Below are positions 1-9,304 of a DNA stretch of 9,304 bases, one piece after another. Numbering within the stretch: the first letter of the stretch is position 1; the number at the start of each line of letters is the position of its first letter. A program made the translations under genes and the position numbers. The notes under the pieces are model-generated. The model had not been told where the DNA came from and searched no databases. It was given only the letters and a program-made list of their open reading frames with translations. Origin of the DNA: JBFWQM01 sp050249455 (GTDB lineage Bacteria; Pseudomonadota; Alphaproteobacteria; MPNO01; VGEU01); NCBI GenBank assembly GCA_050249455.1, contig JBFWQM010000214.1, forward strand, positions 1 through 9,304, in the 5' to 3' direction.

Positions 1-1681
1 CGAGCTTGCGCACCTCGGAGGCGACCACCGCGAAGCCCTTCCCGTGCTCGCCGGCGCGCGCGGCCTCGACCGCGGCGTTGAGGGCGAGCAGGTCGGTCTG
101 GCGCGCGATCTCCTGCACGATGTTGATTTTCTCGGCGATCGTCTGCATGGCGCTGACCGCGCGGCCGACCGCTTCGCCGGAGGCCTGGGCGTCCTTCGAC
201 GACTGGCGGGCGATCTTCTCGGTCTGACCGGCGTTGTCGGCGTTCTGCTTGATGTTGGACGCCATCTCCTCCATCGAGGACGAGGCCTCCTCGGCCGACG
301 AGGCCTGCTCGGTGGCGCCCTGCGAGAGCTGCTCGGAGCTCGCCGACAGCTCCTGGCTGCCCGACGACACGTTCTGCGCCGCCGTCGCCGCCTCGGACAC
401 GATGCCGCGCAGCTTCTCCAGCATGGTCTCCAGCGCGATGCCGAGCGTGTCCTTGTCCGACAGCCGCTTGGCGCTGATGGTGAGGTTGCCTGCGGCGATC
501 TCGTCGGCCACCTTGGCGGTCGCGTTCAGGCTGTCGGTCATGCGGTTCATCGCATCGACGAGGTCCTTGATCTCGTCGTTGGTGGCGATCTCGACCTTCT
601 GGCTCAGGTCGCCGATCGCGACCGCGTTGGCGAGGCCCACGGCGCGGCCCAGGCCGCGGCTGATCGAGATGGCGATCCACAGCGCGGCGCCGACGGCGAT
701 CACCAGCGACAGCGCCACGACGCTCAGCAGGATCATCCGCGCGCTCTCGTACGTCGCGACGGCCTCCTTCTTGGCGTCTTCCATCTGGCCCTGGACGCGG
801 CCCATGTACTCGTCGAGCACGACGCCGGCATCGACAACGGCCTGCCGTGCCTCGCCGCTTGAAAGCTCGTCCGCCAGCATGCTGCCGGCCTGGCGAGCGG
901 TGGCGACGACGCGTTCCTGCGCGCGGACCCAGCGGTCGAGCTGCTCGCTGAACTGCCCAAACGGCGCGGCCGCACCAATGGCGACGAACGCATCGCGCAG
1001 CGCGTCGCGCTGACGCTTCAACGCTTCAATGCTGTCGCCAGCGGCCTTGGCGTCCCGCTCCATTCCCGACACAGTGCGCGCCGACAGCACGCCCGACGCG
1101 GTGCCCCACGCCTGTTCCGTGGCAAGCTGCAGGCGGCCGAGGCCGGCGGACGCCGCCGCATGGTCGGCCGGGGCAACCTTCTCCAGCTGCTCGGCCAGGC
1201 GGGCGAAGGCGGTACGCGCCTCCTCGAACGCGGGGCGCGCTTCCTTGGCGTAGATTTCGCGCGCCCGGCTGTCCGAGTTCTGCTTGGCCAGGGCGATCAT
1301 CTTGTCCTGAATCTCGGCGTGACGTGCGGTGATGGCAGAGTATTTTTCGAGCATCTTTCGCCCGGCTTCGGTAGCCAGGGTAGCGACGGCCTCGCGGCTG
1401 GAGCGTACGAGCTCGCGCTCGCGCATTATCTCGGCCGCATACCGGCTGACGTCCTCGTCCGAGGCGGCGAGGATCATGTTCTTTTCGGCCCGGATGTTGG
1501 CCAGGGTGTGGATCTTCATTTCCTGGGTGAGCTCAAGGCGCTTCGCCTGGTTGCTCACGAGCGTCTCGACCGTGTCGTTCATGGTCGAGAGCTTGGTGAT
1601 CGCGAGGCCGCCGGAGACCATCGACAGGACGATGACGACGCCGAAGGCAGTGCCGAGTTTGGCTTTGACCGTGTATCGCAT
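1..1681 (-). CDS. Methyl-accepting chemotaxis protein, 3' end outside window
   Basis: Membrane chemoreceptor that senses a periplasmic signal and controls CheA through CheW. The frame is open from ATG at 1681 to the window edge, giving 560 residues without a stop. A short cytoplasmic start is followed by TM1 at about residues 10-30, a helical periplasmic sensor at about 31-315, TM2 at about 316-340 (MILLSVVALSLVIAVGAALW), a HAMP region at about 336-410, and the start of the signalling coiled coil. The conserved hairpin tip is present at about 524-557 (QEIARQTDLLALNAAVEAAR, then GFAVVASEV). The returning helix and any C-terminal CheR/CheB-binding tail are off the window. The first part of the sensor, with RAEKNMILA at about 64-72, resembles the 4HB_MCP four-helix type, but the whole sensor is longer than a single 4HB domain. 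GGAAAG lies 5 nt upstream of the ATG. It is the fifth gene of the che operon, 49 nt after cheW. The ligand cannot be predicted. Confidence 0.96.
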   Translation of the reverse strand, partial: MRYTVKAKLGTAFGVVIVLSMVSGGLAITKLSTMNDTVETLVSNQAKRLELTQEMKIHTLANIRAEKNMILAASDEDVSRYAAEIMRERELVRSSREAVATLATEAGRKMLEKYSAITARHAEIQDKMIALAKQNSDSRAREIYAKEARPAFEEARTAFARLAEQLEKVAPADHAAASAGLGRLQLATEQAWGTASGVLSARTVSGMERDAKAAGDSIEALKRQRDALRDAFVAIGAAAPFGQFSEQLDRWVRAQERVVATARQAGSMLADELSSGEARQAVVDAGVVLDEYMGRVQGQMEDAKKEAVATYESARMILLSVVALSLVIAVGAALWIAISISRGLGRAVGLANAVAIGDLSQKVEIATNDEIKDLVDAMNRMTDSLNATAKVADEIAAGNLTISAKRLSDKDTLGIALETMLEKLRGIVSEAATAAQNVSSGSQELSASSEQLSQGATEQASSAEEASSSMEEMASNIKQNADNAGQTEKIARQSSKDAQASGEAVGRAVSAMQTIAEKINIVQEIARQTDLLALNAAVEAARAGEHGKGFAVVASEVRKL

Positions 1682-1705
1682 GGTAACTTTCCAGTTCCGA
1701 AATGT

Positions 1706-1715
1706 GGCGGCCGCC
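1706..1715. repeat. 10-bp GC palindrome between cheW and mcp
   Basis: GGCGGCCGCC is a perfect palindrome in the 49-nt gap between the cheW stop and the mcp start. It overlaps a possible 4-bp stem, GGCC-GGGC-GGCC, in the minus-strand transcript. No T-tract follows, so it is not an intrinsic terminator. It could be an RNA processing or stability element or simply chance in GC-rich DNA. Confidence 0.3.
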
Positions 1716-1730
1716 CGGCCGTCGAATGGT

Positions 1731-2180
1731 TCAGTTGAGGATGCGGTTGATGTCCGGGACGACGATGAACTCGTCGTTCCATTTGCCGATGTAGCGGATG
1801 AAGTCCTGGCGCCAGCGCATGCCGATGCGGGGCGCCTGTTCGAGAGCGGCAGCGGCGATCTGGGTGACCTCGTAGACCTTGTCCGCGAGGATGCCGACGA
1901 TCGTAGGGTCGCCGTCGAGATCGATCTCGATCACGACGATGCGCGTGTCCACACTGGGCGGGACGATCGGCATGCCGAACTGCACGCGCAGGTCGGCGAG
2001 CGGCACGATGCGCCCGCGCACGTTGATGACGCCGCCGGCGTAGGCGCGGGCTCCCGGCACCTCGGTGACGGGCACCAGGTCGAGGATCTCGCGCACCGCG
2101 CCGGCTTCGATGGCGAACACCTCGCCGCCGAGGCCGAGCGTCAAGACTTCCAGGCTTTCGCCGATCTGCGTCGCGGCCAT
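1731..2180 (-). CDS. cheW: Chemotaxis coupling protein CheW
   Basis: Scaffold protein that links chemoreceptor tips to the CheA regulatory domain in the cytoplasmic array. It has 149 residues, a normal CheW length, and is one CheW-like beta-barrel domain. Family features are the opening strands LEVLTLGLGGEVFAIEAGAV at 10-29, the VREILDLVPVTEVPGA segment at 29-44, the highly conserved GVINVRGRIVPLADLR at 50-65, IVVIEID at 81-87, and GILADKVYEV at 96-105. The start is taken at 2180 because its ATG overlaps the cheA TGA by one base (TGATG), because GGAGG lies 7 nt upstream, and because CheW homology starts here. The frame stays open further upstream, but that stretch is antiphase to cheA and has no CheW similarity. 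The gene is co-transcribed with cheA and the mcp, its functional partners. Nothing is missing or odd. Confidence 0.96.
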   Translation of the reverse strand: MAATQIGESLEVLTLGLGGEVFAIEAGAVREILDLVPVTEVPGARAYAGGVINVRGRIVPLADLRVQFGMPIVPPSVDTRIVVIEIDLDGDPTIVGILADKVYEVTQIAAAALEQAPRIGMRWRQDFIRYIGKWNDEFIVVPDINRILN

Positions 2181-4192
2181 CACGCGGCCTCCATGGTCTG
2201 GCCGCGCATGCGTTCCTCGCGCGCCTGGCCGACCTCGACGAGGTGGCCGACGTCGAAGATCAGCGCGACGGTACCGTCGCCCAGGATGGTGGCGCCGGAG
2301 AAGGTCTCGATGTCGGCGTGCAGCTTCGACAGCGACTTGATCACGGTCTGGTGGCTGCCGATGATCTGGTCGACCACCAGCCCGACCCGCTGCTCGCCGG
2401 CGGAGACGATGACGATCTTCTGGTACGGGTCCGGCGGGGTGCCGGTCGCCAGGATCTCGCGCAGCCGCAGGAACGGCACCAGCGCGCCGCGGATGTTGAG
2501 GAAGCTGCGGCCGTTCGACCGGGAGTCCTCGACCGCGGAGAGTTCGACGCATTCCTCGACCGCCGACAGCGGGATCGCGTAGCGCCCGTTGCCGACCCGC
2601 ACCAGGAGTCCGTCGATGATCGCCAAGGTCAGCGGCAGGCGCAGCGTGACGTCGGTGCCCTGGCCCGGCCTGGTCGTGATGTCGATGGATCCGCGCAGCG
2701 CCTCGATGCCGCGCTTGACCACGTCCATCCCGACGCCGCGGCCGGAGATCGCCGAGATCTCCTTGGCGGTGGAGAAGCCGGGGTGGAACAGGAGCTGGTG
2801 CAGCTCGTGGTCGGTCAGCTTGGCGTCGGGCGCGATCAGGCCCTGTTCCTCGGCCTTGGCGCGGATGCGCTCGGCGTCGAGGCCCTTGCCGTCGTCGCTG
2901 ACAGTGATCAGCACCTCGGCGCCCGAGTGGCGGGCGGTGAGGCGGATGGTCCCGGCGGCGGCCTTGCCGGCGGCCTGGCGGATGTCGGGCAGCTCGAGCC
3001 CGTGGTCGATCGAGTTGCGGATCAGGTGGACCAGCGGGTCGGCCAGCCGCTCGATCATGGTCTTGTCGAGCTCGGTCTCCTCGCCGACGGTCGAAAGCTC
3101 GACATGCTTGCCGAGGTCGCGCGACAAGTCGTGGATCAGCCGGCGGAAGCGGCCGAACAGCGAGCCGATCGGCACCATGCGGATGCCCATCGTCGTGTCG
3201 CGCAGCTCCGAGACCAGCCGCTCGATCTCCTCGGCCACCGCCTTCATGTTGATGTCGTCGCTGCCGTCGGTCAGGGCGCTGAGGCGGGCCTGGGCGATCA
3301 CCAGCTCGCCGACCCGGTCCATCAGCTCGTCCAGCCGCTCCGCCTGCACGCGCAGGCTGGTGCTGCCCTTGGCGACCTCCGGCTCGGGCTTAGGCCGTTC
3401 CGTCGCCGGCTGGCGGGCGTCCTGCGCCTGGCGGGCGGGGGCGATCTCGGCGGCGGATGCCGTCGCCGGCGCTTCCCCAGCCGTCGCGAGCGGCTCGATC
3501 TCGATCGTCGCGTCGTCGCTGACGAACAGGAAGACTTCCTCGATCGCCGCGCGCGGCTTGTCGGTCACGAGCGCGACCTCCCAGCCGAGATAGCAGGCCT
3601 CGGGGTCGAGGTCGTCGAGCAGCGGAACCTGGTCGGTGAGCGCCACGACCGTCGCCTCGCCCAGGGTGCGCAGCTCGTCGAGCATCAGCAGCGGGTTGGT
3701 GCCGTTGACCAGCGCCTCGCGGGCGAGGCGGAAGCGGACCCGCCAAGGCTGCGCGCCGGCGGCGCCTTCGGGCTCGGCGGCGCCGGCTGCGGCGGGCGCC
3801 GAAGCGTCCGCGTCGTCGGTCGCGACCGCGGCGCGCAGGTCGTCCAGGATCGCCGCGCCGTCGGCGGCGTCGGCGTCCTGCGGCCGCTCGATCAGCAGCC
3901 GGATGTGGTCCTTGGCGCGCAGCGCCGCGGCGATCAGGGCGTGGCTGGACGGCGCCTGGCCCTTGCGGACGCGGTCGAACGCGGTCTCGAAGCCGTGGGT
4001 GAACGCGGCGACGGCCTCGAAGCCGAACATCGCGCCGGAGCCTTTGATGGTGTGCAGCGCACGGAAGGCGGAATCCACGAGGTCGCGGTCGGCCGGCTCG
4101 CGCTCGAGGTCGAGCAGGGCCTGCTCGAGGTGCTCGAGCAGGTCGGCGGCTTCCTGGCGGAAGGTGTCGGAAGGATCCGGGCTGCGGGTCAT
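2180..4192 (-). CDS. cheA: Chemotaxis histidine kinase CheA
   Basis: Cytoplasmic histidine kinase of the receptor array; it autophosphorylates and passes phosphate to CheY. It has 670 residues. P1/Hpt spans about 1-120, with the phospho-acceptor His47 in ALHTIKGSGAMFGFEA. After an Ala-rich linker, about 149-236 hold a conserved-looking domain (NGTNPLLMLDELRTLGE at 163-179, DPEACYLGWEVAL at 196-208) that is not the classical CheY-binding P2. A second linker (237-277) leads to P3 dimerisation at about 278-340 (LDELMDRVGELVIAQARL). The P4 ATPase domain spans about 341-520, with N box LIRNSIDHGLE at 390-400, G1 SDDGKGLD at 432-439, and G2 GRGVGMD at 484-490. The CheW-like P5 domain spans about 522-655. 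The start codon at 4192 overlaps the cheY stop (ATGA), with AAGGTGA just upstream; the stop overlaps the cheW start. All catalytic motifs are intact, so an active kinase is expected. Confidence 0.98.
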   Translation of the reverse strand: MTRSPDPSDTFRQEAADLLEHLEQALLDLEREPADRDLVDSAFRALHTIKGSGAMFGFEAVAAFTHGFETAFDRVRKGQAPSSHALIAAALRAKDHIRLLIERPQDADAADGAAILDDLRAAVATDDADASAPAAAGAAEPEGAAGAQPWRVRFRLAREALVNGTNPLLMLDELRTLGEATVVALTDQVPLLDDLDPEACYLGWEVALVTDKPRAAIEEVFLFVSDDATIEIEPLATAGEAPATASAAEIAPARQAQDARQPATERPKPEPEVAKGSTSLRVQAERLDELMDRVGELVIAQARLSALTDGSDDINMKAVAEEIERLVSELRDTTMGIRMVPIGSLFGRFRRLIHDLSRDLGKHVELSTVGEETELDKTMIERLADPLVHLIRNSIDHGLELPDIRQAAGKAAAGTIRLTARHSGAEVLITVSDDGKGLDAERIRAKAEEQGLIAPDAKLTDHELHQLLFHPGFSTAKEISAISGRGVGMDVVKRGIEALRGSIDITTRPGQGTDVTLRLPLTLAIIDGLLVRVGNGRYAIPLSAVEECVELSAVEDSRSNGRSFLNIRGALVPFLRLREILATGTPPDPYQKIVIVSAGEQRVGLVVDQIIGSHQTVIKSLSKLHADIETFSGATILGDGTVALIFDVGHLVEVGQAREERMRGQTMEAA

Positions 4193-4551
4193 CCGATCAC
4201 CTTTTTCACGACGGCGAGGAGCTGGTCCTGCTGGAACGGCTTGGTGATCCAGCCGGTCGCGCCGGCCTGCTTTGCCTCCGCCTTGACCGCGGCGTCGGAC
4301 TCGGTTGTCAGGAAGACGATCGGCACGCCCTTGTAGGCGGGCAGCTTGCGCAGCTCGCGGATGAAGGACAGGCCGTCCATCACCGGCATGTTGAGGTCGG
4401 TGATGACCATGTTCACCGACGCCGCCTTGGCCTTCGCGAGGCCGTCGGAGCCATCGACACCCTCGACCACGGCGTATCCGGCATTGGCCAGGGTCAGCTT
4501 CACCATCTGCCGGATGCTGGCGGAGTCGTCGACCGTGAGGATCGTCTTCAT
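4189..4551 (-). CDS. cheY: Single-domain response regulator CheY
   Basis: Receives phosphate from CheA and carries the signal to its output target, normally the flagellar switch. It has 120 residues, one receiver domain and no output domain. The residues needed for phosphotransfer are all present: acidic pair Asp8-Asp9 (TVDDSASIR), phospho-acceptor Asp52 (MVITDLNMPVMDGL), Thr82-Thr83 at the switch threonine region (IVFLTTES), and Lys104 in the TKPF motif. A strong GGAGG lies 6 nt before the ATG, inside the end of the upstream STAS gene. Both ends show 4-base ATGA overlaps, with the STAS gene before and cheA after, so translation is probably coupled through all three. A flagellar target is inferred from the family; no flagellar gene is in the window. 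In some alternative chemosensory systems such a CheY acts elsewhere. Confidence 0.98.
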   Translation of the reverse strand: MKTILTVDDSASIRQMVKLTLANAGYAVVEGVDGSDGLAKAKAASVNMVITDLNMPVMDGLSFIRELRKLPAYKGVPIVFLTTESDAAVKAEAKQAGATGWITKPFQQDQLLAVVKKVIG

Positions 4552-4883
4552 GGTGTGCCTCCAGTTGCGCCGTGCCCGTGGGCGAGGATCGCCGCCGCCG
4601 CGTCGTCGTCCGGCGCGGCGAAGCCGCCGCGCACCAGCGCGGCGTGCAGGACGCCGTCGCGCGGCGCGTCGATGGCGACCGGCAGGCCCCGTCGAGCCGC
4701 CGATCGGGCCGCCGAGATCAGGACCTGGATGACGCTGAGATCGATTTCGACCGCCTGCCCGCAGTCGATGCGCAGGGGGCGGTCGCCCTCGAGCGCGTGG
4801 GCTAGGAGGTCAACGAGAGATTGTGCCCTGGCGATGGTGAGCGCGCCGTCCAGGGGAAGGGTGACGGCCGTGTCTGGTTGCAT
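4548..4883 (-). CDS. STAS-domain protein leading the chemotaxis operon
   Basis: Small cytoplasmic protein of 111 residues made of one STAS domain, the fold of anti-sigma-factor antagonists such as SpoIIAA and of MlaB. Visible signs are the opening strand VTLPLDGALTIARAQSLVDL at 7-26, the core strand LRIDCGQAVEIDLSVIQVLI at 37-56, and GLPVAI at 65-70. Ser50 in D-L-S-V-I-Q aligns with the SpoIIAA serine that is phosphorylated in D-S-S-G, so phospho-control is possible but unproven. An Ala/Gly-rich tail closes the protein. No kinase of the SpoIIAB type and no sigma factor is in the window. It is the first gene after the AT-rich leader and overlaps cheY by ATGA. AGGAA lies 9 nt before the ATG at 4883. 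A regulatory or scaffold role in signalling is likely from context; its partner cannot be named. Confidence 0.87.
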   Translation of the reverse strand: MQPDTAVTLPLDGALTIARAQSLVDLLAHALEGDRPLRIDCGQAVEIDLSVIQVLISAARSAARRGLPVAIDAPRDGVLHAALVRGGFAAPDDDAAAAILAHGHGATGGTP

Positions 4884-4895
4884 GACGAAATGTTC

Positions 4896-4912
4896 CTGCG
4901 CGTTATGCGCAG
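4896..4912 (-). promoter_or_regulatory. Hairpin overlapping the STAS ribosome binding site
   Basis: CTGCGC and GCGCAG form a perfect 6-bp inverted repeat with a 5-nt loop (GTTAT on the plus strand). In the minus-strand mRNA the 3' arm includes the first two bases of the AGGAA ribosome binding site (4893-4897), so folding could limit access to it. One mismatch further out, two more pairs (4893-4894 with 4914-4915) can extend the stem. A translational control role is an inference. Confidence 0.4.
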
Positions 4913-5021
4913 AAACTTAGAATGCTCGGATTTCCAATTCGTAAAGTTCAATACAATTCCAGATAGAAATCGAGTGCGTTGAATTGTCGCCCTTTATTGT
5001 TAAAGATAAACGTAGTGTTGT

Positions 5022-5059
5022 CGCGGATAGTTAAACGATCGTTGCGTCAATGTTCCGCG
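5022..5059. repeat. Inverted repeat around a 10-bp palindrome
   Basis: CGCGGA at 5022-5027 and TCCGCG at 5054-5059 are perfect inverted 6-mers. Between them lies the perfect palindrome AACGATCGTT at 5034-5043. The arms and palindrome are nearly but not exactly concentric (centres 5040.5 and 5038.5). The location at the upstream edge of the AT-rich leader fits an operator. No T-tract follows on the minus strand, which argues against a terminator for the NRPS gene. Confidence 0.35.
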
Positions 5060-5108
5060 CGTGTCCGTCGATGCATTCGGCGGGCGGCGGCGCGAGGACG
5101 ACGGGGGT

Positions 5109-9304
<4,196 letters not shown>

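Larger units (their letters stand above)
4884..5108 (-). promoter_or_regulatory. AT-rich leader and probable promoter region of the che operon
   Basis: This 225-nt space separates the NRPS stop from the STAS gene start. Bases 4911-5050 are about 38% GC by hand count, against about 70% in the flanking genes, which marks it as the likely control region. On the minus strand, TTGACG at 5050-5045 and GCGACA upstream of AACAAT (17-nt spacer, around 5024-4996) are partial sigma-70-like matches. Neither is good enough to call a promoter. No sigma-54 signature and no intrinsic terminator for the NRPS gene was seen. Confidence 0.5.

Noticed and set aside
2181..2552. Longer CheW with an N-terminal extension from an upstream ATG
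   Set aside because: The extension is antiphase cheA sequence with no CheW similarity. The ATG at 2180 has GGAGG at good spacing and the typical TGATG overlap.
1329..2582. Plus-strand reading frame spanning the mcp, cheW and cheA boundaries
   Set aside because: It crosses three well-supported genes on the other strand and shows only low-complexity sequence.
2243..4336. Long plus-strand reading frame opposite cheA and cheY
   Set aside because: It is antisense to intact kinase and receiver motifs and has no domain signature of its own.
5000..5034. CtrA-type TTAA-N7-TTAA site
   Set aside because: The two TTAA copies (5000-5003 and 5031-5034) are 27 bases apart, not 7.
4994..5059. Intrinsic terminator for the NRPS gene
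   Set aside because: The inverted repeats here are short or widely spaced and none is followed by a T-tract on the minus strand.

Overview
The window reads as a high-GC (about 70%) proteobacterial chromosome segment, most likely alphaproteobacterial. That assignment rests on base composition, the style of the chemotaxis proteins and the gene order STAS-cheY-cheA-cheW-mcp. It is an inference; no rRNA or other phylogenetic marker is present. All six genes lie on the minus strand, so transcription runs from high to low coordinates.

The right-hand 4.2 kb (5109-9304) is the 3' part of a non-ribosomal peptide synthetase gene. It encodes the tail of the assembly line in the order carrier - condensation - adenylation - carrier - thioesterase. 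The adenylation pocket reads DAFFLGGTFK by alignment with GrsA, which points to valine or another small branched aliphatic residue as the last monomer. The thioesterase carries Cys instead of Ser in its GxSxG nucleophile motif. The gene continues upstream beyond base 9304, so the product and the earlier modules are unknown.

Between the NRPS stop and the next gene lie 225 bases (4884-5108), including an AT-rich core (4911-5050, about 38% GC by hand count). This is the only real intergenic space and the probable control region of the chemotaxis operon. It holds a short hairpin that overlaps the ribosome binding site, a 10-bp palindrome flanked by inverted 6-mers, and three copies of one hexamer. 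No convincing terminator or promoter hexamer pair was found.

The left 4.9 kb (1-4883) is a compact chemosensory operon: a small STAS-domain protein, CheY, CheA, CheW and a membrane methyl-accepting chemotaxis protein (MCP) that runs off the left edge. The first four genes overlap by 4, 4 and 1 bases, implying translational coupling; the MCP follows after 49 bases. The expected circuit is MCP -> CheW/CheA -> CheY, with the STAS protein as an accessory of unknown partner. CheR and CheB are not in the window and would be expected further left.

I found no mobile element, CRISPR array or tRNA, and no wholly new system. The points most worth a second look are the Cys-type thioesterase with its specificity code, the STAS gene that leads the chemotaxis operon, and the leader region before it.
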